A stretch of 64,000 nucleotides of DNA from Streptomyces sp. ISL-94 (GCF_018614075.1 NZ_JAGGOZ010000016.1:89323-153322); one strand, 5' to 3'; positions 37,001 to 46,168 are shown, counted from the stretch's first letter. Notes: generated by a model not told the origin, from the letters alone. Numbers and translations are program-made.

Positions 37001-37486
37001 GTGATGTCCCTCCACCGCCGGCCCGTCCGTCTGCCCGCCCTACTGGCCCTGCTGGCCCTTGCGGGCTGTGCCCCGGGTGATTCCGAGGCCCGGGTGGACC
37101 CGCCGCCCACGCCGCCCGCCGACGTCGCGGGGTTCTGTGCAGCGCTGCACAAGGAGCTCCCGGAGAAGGTCGGCGGCCTGGCGCGGACCGAGACCGCACC
37201 GGAGTCCGATCTGACCGCCGCTTGGGGCGGCTCGGCGATCGTACTGCGGTGCGGTATCCCCAAGCCCCACGCGATGACGGATCCGAAGCAGGACGGCGTC
37301 CACGTCAACGGGGTGGCCTGGCTGCTGGAGAAGCGCGAAAACGGCGGGTTCCGGTTCACCACCGGGATGCGGCTGGCGTACACGGAGGTCCGGGTCGACA
37401 AGGAGCATGCCACGGATGCGGGGATGCTGGTCGGCCTGTCCACGGCGATCGCCGCGACCGTGCCCGAGGGCATCTCCTCCTACTGA
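37001..37486 (+). CDS. DUF3515 lipoprotein
   Basis: 161 residues from GTG 37001. N-terminal signal peptide with lipobox LALLALAGC (Cys about 23), then DUF3515 domain containing VAGFCAALHKELPEKVGGLAR, GGSAIVLRCGIPKP, VNGVAWLLEKR and LAYTEVRVDKEHAT. The paired Cys may form a disulfide outside the cell. Function of DUF3515 is unknown; in actinobacteria it is regularly found beside ddl/thiL, as here. Confidence 0.85.
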   Translation: MMSLHRRPVRLPALLALLALAGCAPGDSEARVDPPPTPPADVAGFCAALHKELPEKVGGLARTETAPESDLTAAWGGSAIVLRCGIPKPHAMTDPKQDGVHVNGVAWLLEKRENGGFRFTTGMRLAYTEVRVDKEHATDAGMLVGLSTAIAATVPEGISSY

Positions 37487-37530
37487 GCCTCCTGCCGAAC
37501 CCCCCGCCGGACCTCCCGCCGAGCGCACCG

Positions 37531-37571
37531 CCGCCCGCCGGCCATGCCTTTCAGGGCGGGCCGGCGGGCGG
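37531..37571. terminator. Bidirectional terminator between the DUF3515 gene and ddl
   Basis: CCGCCCGCCGGCC (37531-37543) / GGCCGGCGGGCGG (37559-37571), 13 bp perfect with a 15-nt loop, between convergent stops. Confidence 0.75.
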
Positions 37572-37593
37572 TCGGCTGTACGGGGCCGGGCGG

Positions 37594-38751
37594 CTACCGC
37601 AGCCCGGTGGAGCGGCGCAGGGCCGCCTGGATCAGGCGGTCCACCAGCTCCGGGTACTCGATGCCCGACTCCTGCCACATGCGCGGGTACATGGAGATCG
37701 GCGTGAAGCCCGGCATCGTGTTGATCTCGTTGATGACGAAGGTGCCGTCCTCGGTGAGGAAGAAGTCGGCGCGCACCAGGCCCTCGCAGGACGCGGCCTC
37801 GAAGGCCTCGATCGCGAGCCGCTGCACCTCGGCGGTCTGCTCCGGGGTGAGCGGGGCGGGCACGATCCCGGAGGCGGAGTCGATGTACTTCGCCTCGAAG
37901 TCGTAGAAGTCGTGGCTGGAGACCGGCGGGATCTCGGCGGGCACGCTCGCGCGCGGACCGTCCTCGAACTCCAGGACACCGCACTCGATCTCGCGGCCGC
38001 GCAGCAGCGCCTCCACGATGATCTTCGGGTCGTGGCGGCGGGCCTCGCGGATCGCCGCGTCGAGGCCGGAGGCGTCGTCGACCTTGGTGATGCCGATGGA
38101 GGAGCCGGCCCGGGCGGGCTTGATGAACAGCGGCCAGCCGTGCTCGGCGGCGAAGTCCAGGATCTTGGCCTCGGCGGCGTCCCGGTCGGCTTCCCACTCG
38201 CGGGGGCGGATGGTCACGTACGGGCCGACGCACAGCCCGAAGGAGGTGAACACCCGCTTCATGTAGTCCTTGTCCTGGCCGACGGCCGAGGCGAGGACGC
38301 CCGAGCCTACGTACGGGATGCCGGAGAGTTCCAGGAGGCCCTGGAGGGTGCCGTCCTCGCCGTACGGGCCGTGCAGCATCGGGAAGACGACGTCGACCTC
38401 GCCCAGCGCCTTGGGAATGGCACCCGGCTCGGTGTAGAAGACCTCGCGGCTGGCCGGGTCGACGGACAGCACGACGCTGCCGTCCTCGGAGTCGGCGAGC
38501 TCGTCGACACTGGGGAGTTTGCGGTCGGCGATGGCCATCCGCGACGGCTCGTCGGCGGTCAGCGCCCACCGGCCGTCCGTGGTGATGCCGATGGGCAGCA
38601 CTTCGTACTTGGAGCGGTCGATGGAGCGCAGCACCGCGCCCGCCGTGACGACCGAGATGGCGTGTTCCGAGCTGCGGCCGCCGAACACGACGGCCACGCG
38701 GGGCTTGCGGCCCTGCTGCTCAGGGGTCTGGGGGAGGTTCTCGCTGCTCAT
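37594..38751 (-). CDS. ddl: D-alanine--D-alanine ligase
   Basis: Cytoplasmic ATP-grasp ligase making the D-Ala-D-Ala end of peptidoglycan precursors. 385 residues from ATG 38751. N-terminal VAVVFGGRSSEHAISVVTAG holds the catalytic Glu; HGPYGEDGTLQGLLEL, FIKPARAGSSIGITKV and NEINTMPGFTPISMYP complete the fold. Omega-loop reads DFEAKYIDS with Tyr289 in EAKY, corresponding to E. coli DdlB Tyr216; a Phe here would suggest the D-Ala-D-Lac (vancomycin-resistance) type, so D-Ala-D-Ala is expected. Together with gpsA and plsC it forms a cell-envelope cluster. Confidence 0.95.
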   Translation of the reverse strand: MSSENLPQTPEQQGRKPRVAVVFGGRSSEHAISVVTAGAVLRSIDRSKYEVLPIGITTDGRWALTADEPSRMAIADRKLPSVDELADSEDGSVVLSVDPASREVFYTEPGAIPKALGEVDVVFPMLHGPYGEDGTLQGLLELSGIPYVGSGVLASAVGQDKDYMKRVFTSFGLCVGPYVTIRPREWEADRDAAEAKILDFAAEHGWPLFIKPARAGSSIGITKVDDASGLDAAIREARRHDPKIIVEALLRGREIECGVLEFEDGPRASVPAEIPPVSSHDFYDFEAKYIDSASGIVPAPLTPEQTAEVQRLAIEAFEAASCEGLVRADFFLTEDGTFVINEINTMPGFTPISMYPRMWQESGIEYPELVDRLIQAALRRSTGLR

Positions 38752-38790
38752 ATCGCCACGAGGGTACCCGCTCGGACGTCCGGAATGGAG

Positions 38791-39801
38791 TCAGCGCCGT
38801 TCCGGTTTGGCGCTGCGTCCCATCAGTTCCTTGAGCGCGACCAGGGTCGGCTTGCCGTGGTGGACGATGTCCACGACCGTGTCGGTGATCGGCATGTCGA
38901 TCCCGTACCGGCGGGCCAGATCGGCCACGGACTGGCAGGACTTGACCCCCTCGGCGGTCTGCCGGGTGACCGCGATGGTCTCCTCCAGGGTCATCCCGCG
39001 GCCGAGGTTGGTGCCGAAGGTGTGGTTCCGGGAGAGCGGCGAGGAGCAGGTGGCGACCAGGTCGCCGAGGCCCGCGAGGCCGGAGAAGGTGAGCGGGTCG
39101 GCGCCCATCGCGACGCCCAGGCGGGTCGCTTCGGCCAGGCCGCGGGTGATGAGCGAGCCCTTGGTGTTGTCGCCCAGGCCCATGCCGTCCGCGATGCCGA
39201 CGGCCAGGCCGATGACGTTCTTGACGGCGCCGCCCAGCTCGCAGCCGATGACGTCGGTGCTCGTGTACGGGCGGAAGTACGGGGTGTGGCAGGCGGCCTG
39301 GAGGCGCTGGGCGACGGCTTCGTCCACACAGGCGACGACGGAGGCGGCGGGCTGCCGTGCGGCGATCTCGGGGGCCAGGTTGGGGCCGGTGACGACCGCG
39401 ATCCGCTCGGCGGGGACCTTGGCCACCTCCTCGATGACCTCGCTCATCCGCTTGGCGGTGCCGAGTTCGATGCCCTTCATGAGGGAGACGAGCACGGTGT
39501 CGGGGGCGAGCAGCGGCGCCCAGGCGGCGAGGTTCCCGCGCAGGGTCTGGGAGGGGACGGCGAGGACGGTGAAGTCGGCGCCCGCCGCGGCCCGGGCGGG
39601 GTCGGTGGTGGCGCGGATGTTCTCCGGCAGTTCGACGTCCGGGAAGTAGTCCGGGTTGGTCCGGCCGGTGTTGATGGCGTCGACCAGCTCCTGCCGGCGG
39701 CCCCACAGTGTCACCTCGCAGCCGGCGTCGGCGAGCACGATGGCGAAGGCCGTACCCCACGAGCCGGTTCCGAAGACGGTCGCCTTCACGGGACGTGTCA
39801 C
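38791..39801 (-). CDS. gpsA: Glycerol-3-phosphate dehydrogenase [NAD(P)+]
   Basis: Makes sn-glycerol-3-phosphate for phospholipids. 336 residues from GTG 39801, which overlaps the plsC stop (GTGA). Rossmann motif VFGTGSWGTAFAIVLADAG (about 9-27), LVSLMKGIELGT, GPNLAPEIA, and the catalytic Lys in CELGGAVKNVIGLAVGIADG. The substrate-making enzyme is coupled directly to an acyltransferase that uses its product. Confidence 0.96.
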   Translation of the reverse strand: MTRPVKATVFGTGSWGTAFAIVLADAGCEVTLWGRRQELVDAINTGRTNPDYFPDVELPENIRATTDPARAAAGADFTVLAVPSQTLRGNLAAWAPLLAPDTVLVSLMKGIELGTAKRMSEVIEEVAKVPAERIAVVTGPNLAPEIAARQPAASVVACVDEAVAQRLQAACHTPYFRPYTSTDVIGCELGGAVKNVIGLAVGIADGMGLGDNTKGSLITRGLAEATRLGVAMGADPLTFSGLAGLGDLVATCSSPLSRNHTFGTNLGRGMTLEETIAVTRQTAEGVKSCQSVADLARRYGIDMPITDTVVDIVHHGKPTLVALKELMGRSAKPERR

Positions 39802-40550
39802 TTCATGCCCTCCCCTGCGGCCTTGCGCCGCTGTTCCGCCCTGGCCCTGCGATGGTCGTACGGCTGCTCGGGGGCGGCCTCTCCCCGTACTTCCTCCAGC
39901 AGCCCGGTGACGGCCGCCATGATGATCTCCGTGACCTCCTTGAGCACGTCCGGGGTGGGTTCCCGGTCGTAGTACGCGGAGAGGTCCACGGGCGGTCCGG
40001 CGAGCACCTGGAGGGTCTTGCGCGGGAAGAACCGGACCCTGTTCTCCTTGGCGTAGGGCGGCATCGCGAGGTTCGCGCCCCACTGGGCCACCGGAATGAC
40101 GGGGGCCTGGGTGATCAGCGCGACGCGGGCGGCGCCGGTCTTGCCGGCCATCGGCCACATGTCGGGGTCCCGGGTGAGGGTGCCTTCCGGGTAGAAGGCC
40201 ACGCATTCGCCGCGCTCGATCGCGTCCACCGCGGCCCGGAAAGCGTCCAGGGCGTTGGTGCTCTCCCGGTACACCGGGATCTGTCCGGAGCCGCGCAGGA
40301 TCGCGCCGACAATCGGCACCTTGAAGAGGGCTGCCTTCGCGAGCAATCGGGGCACCCGGCCGGTGTTGTACTGGAAGTGCGCGTAGGACAGCGGGTCCAG
40401 ATACGAGTTGTGGTTGACCGCGGTGATAAAGCCGCCCTCGGCCGGAATGTGGTCCATTCCCCGCCAGTCCCGCTTGAAGAGCACTACCAGCGGCGGTTTT
40501 GCGATGACCGCCGCCAGGCGGTACCAGAAGCCGATTCTGCGGCGGGACAC
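39798..40550 (-). CDS. plsC: 1-acyl-sn-glycerol-3-phosphate acyltransferase (PlsC family)
   Basis: 250 residues from GTG 40550 with GAGGAAGG upstream. The HX4D motif is NHNSYLD (about residues 47-53), with FYPEGTLTRDPDMW (EGT motif, about 121-134) and VPIVGAILRGSGQIPVYR between them. An N-terminal amphipathic/hydrophobic helix (FWYRLAAVIAKPPLVVLF) would attach it to the membrane. The C-terminal tail is charged (RRARAEQRRKAAGEG). Together with gpsA it supplies phosphatidic acid. Confidence 0.93.
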   Translation of the reverse strand: MSRRRIGFWYRLAAVIAKPPLVVLFKRDWRGMDHIPAEGGFITAVNHNSYLDPLSYAHFQYNTGRVPRLLAKAALFKVPIVGAILRGSGQIPVYRESTNALDAFRAAVDAIERGECVAFYPEGTLTRDPDMWPMAGKTGAARVALITQAPVIPVAQWGANLAMPPYAKENRVRFFPRKTLQVLAGPPVDLSAYYDREPTPDVLKEVTEIIMAAVTGLLEEVRGEAAPEQPYDHRRARAEQRRKAAGEGMK

Positions 40551-40716
40551 TCGGACACCTTCCTCTAGGACCGGTGGGCGGCTTGGGCACCTCGTCGGCC
40601 GGACAAGTGTTGCCCCAGGCCCGGTCTCTGTCGAGAACACCGTACGCCCCGCTCAGGGCACCGGACCCCCGGGCTGCACGGGCGGAGGTGACAATGGGCC
40701 GACACATGACCCGGCC

Positions 40717-41598
40717 ATGACCCGGCCATGGTCCGCGAAGGTGCCGGAGCGCACCGGGGGGAAGGGATCCGCCACGAACGCCGTCTGGAGTCTGGTCGTC
40801 CCGCTGAAGCCCCTGGCGACGGCCAAGAGCCGTCTCGCGGCGGCCGTGGGCGCGTCCCGCCCGGGGCTCGCGCTCGCCTTCGCCCAGGACACCGTGGCAG
40901 GCGCCCTGGCCTGTGCGGCGGTCGCGGATGTGGTGGTCGTCACGGACGACGCGCAGGCCGGTGCGGAACTGGCCCGGCTCGGCGCATGGATCGTCCCGGA
41001 CTCCCCGGGCGCCGGGCTCAACGCGGCGCTGGCCCACGGGGCGCGGGCGATACGCGCGGGGCGGCCGGGGGCGGCCGTGGCCGCGATGAACGCGGATCTG
41101 CCGGCACTGCGGCCGCCCGAATTGCTACGCGTGCTCGAAACTGCCTCCGTATTTCCCCGGGCATTTCTGGCGGATGCGGCCGGAATCGGGACGACCTTGC
41201 TTTCCGCAGCTCCGGAGGTGGAATTGGCACCCTCGTTCGGCGGCTCCTCGCGGGCCCGGCATTCCGCGTCGGGGGCGGTGGAAATCGCGCTGGCGGGCGT
41301 CGACAGCGTGCGCCGGGACGTGGACACGGCGGAGGATCTGCGGACGGCGCTCGCCCTCGGCGTAGGGCACCACACGGCCCGATACAGTGCCGGTATGCAG
41401 GCGACCGCGTACACGTACGACTCCCAGACCCGCAGCGGCAGTGTGCTGCTGGACGACGGCACCCCGGTGCCCTTCGACGCCCCGGCCTTCGACGCGGGCG
41501 GCCTGCGGCTGCTGCGGCCCGGGCAGCGGGTCCGGATCGAGACGGACGGCGAGGGCCCGGGCCTGCGGATCACCCTGGTCACGCTGCAGACGTTCTGA
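40717..41598 (+). CDS. cofC: CofC/FbiD guanylyltransferase with C-terminal OB-like extension
   Basis: 293 residues. CofC (2-phospho-L-lactate or phosphoenolpyruvate guanylyltransferase, coenzyme F420 synthesis) covers about 24-225: VWSLVVPLKPLATAKSRLA, VVVVTDDAQAGAELARLG, AAMNADLPALRPPELL (catalytic Asp), GGSSRARHSASGAVEIAL. A 68-residue tail from Met227 (MQATAYTYDSQTRSGSVLLD to ITLVTLQTF) looks like a small cold-shock-like beta barrel normally encoded alone. No stop separates them. The start is uncertain: ATG 40717 lacks a near ribosome site, GTG 40741 is an alternative. Confidence 0.8.
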   Translation: MTRPWSAKVPERTGGKGSATNAVWSLVVPLKPLATAKSRLAAAVGASRPGLALAFAQDTVAGALACAAVADVVVVTDDAQAGAELARLGAWIVPDSPGAGLNAALAHGARAIRAGRPGAAVAAMNADLPALRPPELLRVLETASVFPRAFLADAAGIGTTLLSAAPEVELAPSFGGSSRARHSASGAVEIALAGVDSVRRDVDTAEDLRTALALGVGHHTARYSAGMQATAYTYDSQTRSGSVLLDDGTPVPFDAPAFDAGGLRLLRPGQRVRIETDGEGPGLRITLVTLQTF

Positions 41599-41642
41599 CC
41601 TGCACACCTGCCCCCACCTGCACGCCTGCGAGAACGCACCGC

Positions 41643-41676
41643 GGGCCGGCTTCCCCCACGAAGGGGAAGCCGGCCC
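41643..41676. terminator. Bidirectional terminator between cofC and hupS
   Basis: GGGCCGGCTTCCCC / GGGGAAGCCGGCCC, 14-bp perfect stem with a loop of about 6 nt, between convergent stops 41598 and 41697. Confidence 0.8.
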
Positions 41677-41696
41677 GGCGTGTGTGACTCGTGCCC

Positions 41697-42377
41697 CTAC
41701 TTCTTGCGGGCGGTGGTCTTCTTCGCGGTGGCCTTGCGCGTCGCCGTCTTCTTGGCGGGCGCGGTGGTCTTCGCGGTGGCCTTCTTGGCCGCCGGAGCCG
41801 TCTTCTTGGCAGCGGCCGTGGTCTTCTTGGCGGTGGTCTTCTTCGCCGCCGCCGTGGAGGGCTGGGCCGCCGTCTTCTTCGCGGCGGTGCCGGTGGTCTT
41901 CTTGGCGGCCGCCGTCGTCTTCTTGGTGGCGGCCTTCTTGGTGGTGGCGGCGGTGGTGGTCTTCCTCGCCGAGGTGGACTTCGCCGCCGTCTTCTTGGTG
42001 GCGGCCTTCTTGCCGGCGGCCTTGGCGATGGTGGGCGGCGGGCCCGAAAGGCTGCCCTTCGGCGCCTTCTTGACGGCCACCTCTCCGCCCTTGGGCAGCT
42101 TCTTGGTGCCGCTGACCAGGTCCTTGAAGCCCTGGCCCGCCCGGAAGCGGGGAACCGAGGTCTTCTTGACCCGGACGCGCTCACCCGTCTGCGGGTTGCG
42201 GGCGTAGCGGGCCGGGCGGTCGATCTTCTCGAACGAGCCGAAGCCCGTGACCGAAACCCGGTCGCCCGCGACCACCGCGCGCACCATGGCGTCCAGTACC
42301 GCGTCGACAGCGTCGGCGGCCTGCTGGCGGCCGCCCAGCTTGTCGGCAATCGCTTCTACGAGCTGCGCCTTGTTCAC
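41697..42377 (-). CDS. hupS: HU-family nucleoid protein with histone-H1-like tail
   Basis: 226 residues from GTG 42377 (AGGGGAA upstream). HU domain 1-92: V-NKAQLVEAIADKLGGRQQ, VSVTGFGSFEKIDRPARYAR, NPQTGERVRVKKTSVPRFRA. The remaining about 130 residues are Lys/Ala/Thr repeats (AAKKTT, KKAATKKTA) like eukaryotic H1, giving nonspecific DNA binding. S. coelicolor HupS (SCO5556) has the same layout and is expressed in sporulation, where it works with Smc on spore nucleoids; smc is in this window. Confidence 0.96.
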   Translation of the reverse strand: MNKAQLVEAIADKLGGRQQAADAVDAVLDAMVRAVVAGDRVSVTGFGSFEKIDRPARYARNPQTGERVRVKKTSVPRFRAGQGFKDLVSGTKKLPKGGEVAVKKAPKGSLSGPPPTIAKAAGKKAATKKTAAKSTSARKTTTAATTKKAATKKTTAAAKKTTGTAAKKTAAQPSTAAAKKTTAKKTTAAAKKTAPAAKKATAKTTAPAKKTATRKATAKKTTARKK

Positions 42378-42520
42378 GTCTTCCCCTTCGGAGACTTCGC
42401 CAGAACGAATGTGTTCAAGCTTATTTCGCACGTTAGGCGGATATATACCGCAAATCAAACACGAAACGGGCTAATCACCCTAGTGCCGCAACGCGTAGGC
42501 CGTTACGGAGTTCCTTCGCA

Positions 42521-42748
42521 TCAGTCGCCTTCAGGGAATCGACCCTCGTCGAGGTCCTTCATCAACCTGTCCAGGCGCCTTGCCGCATCGGCGAGATCGT
42601 GCTTCGCCGCGGCCGTGGCGACCAACAGCTTCCGGGACAGCGCCATCCTTACGCCCTCCGGGACTTGCAGTGAGCGCACCCGTGTGTGTGCTTCTTTCAG
42701 CCGGTCCGCGACGAGTTCGTAGAGCTCAAGTTGACTGTCGCGTTCCAT
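42521..42748 (-). CDS. Conserved small helical protein, function unknown
   Basis: 75 residues from ATG 42748: MERDSQLELYELVADRLKEA, then VRSLQVPEGVRMALSRKLL, then helix HDLADAARRLDRLMKDLDEG. All-helical, charged, no membrane or signal segment, no catalytic motif. Position between hupS and leuD is conserved in Streptomyces as far as I recall. A terminator upstream separates it from leuD. Confidence 0.75.
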   Translation of the reverse strand: MERDSQLELYELVADRLKEAHTRVRSLQVPEGVRMALSRKLLVATAAAKHDLADAARRLDRLMKDLDEGRFPEGD

Positions 42749-42803
42749 GCACAGATTGTGCCATCTGGGGCGAGTTGTCGCCTCACGGGGCCTCAACACA
42801 CAG

Positions 42804-42835
42804 CTGTGCCCCCCGCCTGGAGGCGGGGGGCACAG
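42804..42835 (-). terminator. Terminator of the leuCD operon
   Basis: 14-bp perfect stem CTGTGCCCCCCGCC / GGCGGGGGGCACAG with a TGGA loop, 51 bp past the leuD stop. Confidence 0.85.
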
Positions 42836-42885
42836 TGTTGCCGATGTGATCACCCGAGGGTGAATAAGCGCTGATCAGGCTGGAA

Positions 42886-43479
42886 TCAGGCCTGAATCGT
42901 ACGCGGTTTGTAGGAGGGGCGGACGCTTTCGTACGTAGCGATGTCCGCTTCGTTCTGAAGGGTGAGCGAGATGTCGTCCAGACCCTCCAGCAGCCTCCAT
43001 CGGGCGTTGTCGTCGAGCTCGAACTCCGCCTCGACGCCCTCGGCTCGCACCTGGCGGGCGACCAGGTCGACGGTGATCTCGGCGGTGGGGTCGGACTCGG
43101 TCAGCTCCCACAGCCTGTCGACGGTCTCCTGCGGCAGGACCACGGTCAGCAGGCCGTTCTTCAGCGAGTTCCCGCGGAAGATGTCGGCGAAGCGGGAGGA
43201 GATGACCGTCTTGAAGCCGAAGTTCTGCAGGGCCCAGACGGCGTGCTCACGCGAGGAACCGGTGCCGAAGTCGGGACCGGCGACCAGCACGGTCGCCCCG
43301 GCGCGCTCCGGACGGTTGGTGATGAACTCCGGGTCCTTGCGCCAGGCCTCGAAGAGCCCGTCCTCGAACCCGTCGCGGGTGATCTTCTTCAGCCAGTGGG
43401 CCGGGATGATCTGGTCGGTGTCGACGTTGCTGCGGCGCAGCGGGACGGCCCGGCCGGTGTGGGTGGTGAAGGCTTCCAT
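42886..43479 (-). CDS. leuD: 3-isopropylmalate dehydratase small subunit
   Basis: 197 residues; [40 protein letters not shown], and the swivel-domain motif [17 protein letters not shown] (about 68-84) are diagnostic. With LeuC it isomerises 2- to 3-isopropylmalate in leucine synthesis. Starts 5 bp after the leuC stop. Confidence 0.97.
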   Translation of the reverse strand: MEAFTTHTGRAVPLRRSNVDTDQIIPAHWLKKITRDGFEDGLFEAWRKDPEFITNRPERAGATVLVAGPDFGTGSSREHAVWALQNFGFKTVISSRFADIFRGNSLKNGLLTVVLPQETVDRLWELTESDPTAEITVDLVARQVRAEGVEAEFELDDNARWRLLEGLDDISLTLQNEADIATYESVRPSYKPRTIQA

Positions 43480-43484
43480 GGTTC

Positions 43485-44909
43485 TCAGACTCCGGCGGTC
43501 GCGTGGGCGTCGGACAGGTCGGCGGGCGAGGCCAGATGGCCCAGCACCGCGGTGGCGGCGGCCACCTGCGGGGAGACCAGATGGGTGCGCCCGCCCTTGC
43601 CCTGCCGGCCCTCGAAGTTGCGGTTGGACGTGGACGCGGAGCGCTCACCGGGGGCCAGTTGGTCGGGGTTCATGCCCAGACACATCGAACAGCCCGCGTG
43701 CCGCCATTCGGCGCCGGCCTCCTTGAAGACCTTGTCCAGGCCCTCTTCCACGGCCTGGAGGGCGACCCGGACCGAGCCGGGGACGACCAGCATCCGTACG
43801 CCGTCGGCGACTTTGCGGCCCTCGACGATTCCGGCGACGGCGCGCAGGTCCTCGATGCGGCCGTTGGTGCAGGAACCTACGAAGACGGTGTCGACCTTGA
43901 TGTCGCGCAGCGGCTGCCCGGCGGTCAACCCCATGTACTCCAGGGCCTTTTCGGCGGCGTAGCGCTCCGAAGCGTCCTCGTACGAAGCAGGGTCGGGGAC
44001 GTTGGCCGACAGCGGCGCGCCCTGGCCCGGGTTGGTGCCCCAGGTGACGAACGGGGCCAGCGTCGTGCCGTCGATGACGACCTCGGCGTCGAAGACCGCG
44101 TCGTCGTCGGTGCGCAGCGTCTTCCAATAGGCGACCGCCGCGTCCCAGTCCTCGCCCGTCGGGGCGTGGTCGCGGCCCTCCAGATAGTCGAAGGTGGTCT
44201 GGTCCGGGGCGATCATGCCCGCGCGGGCGCCGGCCTCGATCGACATGTTGCAGATGGTCATGCGGGCTTCCATCGACAGCTTCTCGACGGCCTCGCCGCG
44301 GTACTCCAGGATGTAGCCCTGGCCGCCGCCGGTGCCGATCTTGGCGATGATCGCCAGGATCAGGTCCTTGGCGGTGACGCCCTCGGCCAGCTCGCCGGTG
44401 ACGGTGATCGCCATCGTCTTGGGGCGGGCCAGCGGCAGCGTCTGGGTGGCCAGCACGTGCTCGACCTGGCTGGTGCCGATACCGAAGGCCAGCGCGCCGA
44501 AGGCGCCGTGGGTGGAGGTGTGGGAGTCGCCGCAGACCACCGTGGTGCCGGGCTGGGTCAGACCCAGCTGCGGTCCCACGACGTGGACGACACCCTGCTC
44601 GACATCGCCCAGCGAGTGCAGGCGTACGCCGAACTCGGCGCAGTTCTTGCGCAGCGTCTCCAGCTGGGCCCGGGAGACCGGGTCCGCGATCGGCTTGTCG
44701 ATGTCGATGGTGGGGGTGTTGTGGTCCTCGGTCGCGATGGTGAGGTCGAGGCGCCGGACCTTGCGGCCGGCCTGGCGCAGGCCTTCGAAGGCCTGGGGGC
44801 TGGTCACCTCGTGCAGCAGGTGCAGATCAATGAAGAGGAGGTCGGGCTCGCCTTCGGCGCGCCGGACGACATGGTCGTCCCAGACCTTCTCCGCGAGTGT
44901 CCTACCCAT
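43485..44909 (-). CDS. leuC: 3-isopropylmalate dehydratase large subunit
   Basis: 474 residues from ATG 44909 (GGAGGG upstream). Aconitase-type [4Fe-4S] cysteines lie in [15 protein letters not shown] (about 351) and [18 protein letters not shown] (about 411 and 414); substrate/cofactor motif [20 protein letters not shown] (about 129-148). The operon leuCD is divergent from ndgR, the regulator known to activate it. Confidence 0.97.
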   Translation of the reverse strand: MGRTLAEKVWDDHVVRRAEGEPDLLFIDLHLLHEVTSPQAFEGLRQAGRKVRRLDLTIATEDHNTPTIDIDKPIADPVSRAQLETLRKNCAEFGVRLHSLGDVEQGVVHVVGPQLGLTQPGTTVVCGDSHTSTHGAFGALAFGIGTSQVEHVLATQTLPLARPKTMAITVTGELAEGVTAKDLILAIIAKIGTGGGQGYILEYRGEAVEKLSMEARMTICNMSIEAGARAGMIAPDQTTFDYLEGRDHAPTGEDWDAAVAYWKTLRTDDDAVFDAEVVIDGTTLAPFVTWGTNPGQGAPLSANVPDPASYEDASERYAAEKALEYMGLTAGQPLRDIKVDTVFVGSCTNGRIEDLRAVAGIVEGRKVADGVRMLVVPGSVRVALQAVEEGLDKVFKEAGAEWRHAGCSMCLGMNPDQLAPGERSASTSNRNFEGRQGKGGRTHLVSPQVAAATAVLGHLASPADLSDAHATAGV

Positions 44910-45094
44910 CGCTTTCCCTCCGGCCGGCCGGTTGTGCCGGCGCTTTATAGAGATCTTGTGCGCCTGGATCGCCCGTACCCCACGTCCCGGACGACGGCTC
45001 GGACCCAGTGGTTCGTGGACCCGCACATACAGACTCGCTTGTTCTTGGAAAAATTGAACTTGCGTTTCACAGTGTGAGACGTGAATATCGTTTC
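44910..45094. promoter_or_regulatory. leuC-ndgR divergent control region
   Basis: 185-bp region holding both promoters. A perfect palindrome TCACA-G-TGTGA at 45067-45077 lies 17 bp before the ndgR start, a plausible NdgR site for autoregulation and leuCD activation. Confidence 0.6.
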
Positions 45095-45811
45095 ATGGAC
45101 AACTCTAGCGGCGTCGGCGTTCTCGACAAGGCAGCTCTGGTACTGAGCGCACTGGAGTCCGGTCCGGCCACCCTCGCCGGGCTGGTCGCGGCGACAGGGC
45201 TCGCACGACCCACGGCACACCGCCTTGCCGTGGCACTGGAACACCACCGGATGGTGGCGAGGGACATGCAGGGCCGGTTCATCCTCGGCCCGCGGCTGGC
45301 AGAGCTTGCCGCCGCGGCCGGCGAGGACCGTCTGCTGGCCACGGCCGGACCGGTGCTCACCCACCTCCGCGACGTGACGGGCGAGAGCGCGCAGCTCTAC
45401 CGCCGTCAGGGAGACATGCGCATCTGCGTGGCGGCCGCGGAACGGCTCTCGGGCCTCCGGGACACCGTCCCCGTGGGCTCCACGCTCCCGATGAAGGCGG
45501 GCTCGGCCGCGCAGATCCTGATGGCATGGGAGGAGCCGGAGCGGCTCCACCGCGGCCTCCAGGGCGCGCGCTTCACGGCGACGGCGCTCTCGGGCGTACG
45601 GCGTCGCGGCTGGGCGCAGTCGATCGGCGAGCGGGAGCCCGGTGTGGCCTCCGTCTCGGCGCCCGTGCGCGGGCCGTCGAACCGCGTGGTGGCTTCCGTG
45701 TCGGTCTCCGGGCCGATCGAGCGGCTGACCCGGCACCCGGGCCGCATGCACGCGCAGGCCGTCATCGACGCGGCCGCCCGGCTTACGGAGGCGCTGCGCC
45801 GCTCCGGCTGA
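45095..45811 (+). CDS. ndgR: IclR-family regulator NdgR/AreB
   Basis: 238 residues from ATG 45095. N-terminal winged helix (MDNSSGVGVLDKAALVLSAL, GLARPTAHRLAVALEHHRMV) and C-terminal IclR ligand domain (LPMKAGSAAQILMAWEEPER, VASVSAPVRGPSNRVVASVS). Extremely close to S. coelicolor NdgR (SCO5552), which controls leucine, methionine and sulfur-amino-acid genes and affects antibiotics. An upstream in-frame GTG at 45008 would overlap the operator and is rejected. Confidence 0.95.
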   Translation: MDNSSGVGVLDKAALVLSALESGPATLAGLVAATGLARPTAHRLAVALEHHRMVARDMQGRFILGPRLAELAAAAGEDRLLATAGPVLTHLRDVTGESAQLYRRQGDMRICVAAAERLSGLRDTVPVGSTLPMKAGSAAQILMAWEEPERLHRGLQGARFTATALSGVRRRGWAQSIGEREPGVASVSAPVRGPSNRVVASVSVSGPIERLTRHPGRMHAQAVIDAAARLTEALRRSG

Positions 45812-45930
45812 CCTTCCACACCCACCTGTCACTCCCCCGGGCCCGGGGGCGCGTACGACGCCGCACACGTCCGAACACGCGCCTCCTGGCCCGCACTTAC
45901 TCCTGGAAGCCCGCTGAGCGGGAACGACGA

Positions 45931-45965
45931 AAGAGGCCCTCCGCGATGAACGCGGAGGGCCTCTT
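45931..45965 (-). terminator. Terminator of the tRNA operon
   Basis: 15-bp perfect stem (45931-45945 / 45951-45965) with ATGAA loop, just past tRNA-Glu copy 1 in the minus direction and 119 bp after the ndgR stop; it may serve both. Confidence 0.85.
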
Positions 45966-45972
45966 CGATGCG

Positions 45973-46045
45973 TACCCCCGACCGGATTCGAACCGGCGCT
46001 ACCGCCTTGAGAGGGCGGCGTGCTAGGCCGCTACACAACGGGGGC
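45973..46045 (-). tRNA. tRNA-Glu (CUC), copy 1
   Basis: Cloverleaf on the minus strand beginning GCCCCCGTTGTGTAGCGGCC; anticodon loop CTCTCAA in stem CCGCC/GGCGG gives anticodon CUC; T-arm GCCGG-TTCGAAT-CCGGT. Position 1-72 is G.U. CCA is not encoded. Confidence 0.95.
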
Positions 46046-46072
46046 AAGCCTTGCAGCTTTCGCTGCACTGCG

Positions 46073-46144
46073 CTGGGCTACCAGGACTCGAACCTAGAAC
46101 AAAGGAACCAGAAACCTTCGTGTTGCCAATTACACCATAGCCCA
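46073..46144 (-). tRNA. tRNA-Gln (CUG), variant 1
   Basis: Minus-strand cloverleaf with acceptor TGGGCTA/TAGCCCA, discriminator G73, anticodon loop TTCTGGT (CUG) and T-arm TAGG-TTCGAGTC-CTGG. Differs from the other tRNA-Gln by paired changes (5:68 and 28:42). Confidence 0.95.
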
Positions 46145-46168
46145 AGGTGGTCTATACCAGACCAACAG

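Noticed and set aside
37040..38569. 509-residue frame on the minus strand in another phase through ddl
   Set aside because: Arg/Gly/Pro-rich shadow; ddl motifs are in the frame ending at 37594.
42434..42458. Upstream start for hupS
   Set aside because: The N-terminal extension is not HU-like; GTG 42377 gives the exact HU N-terminus with a ribosome site.
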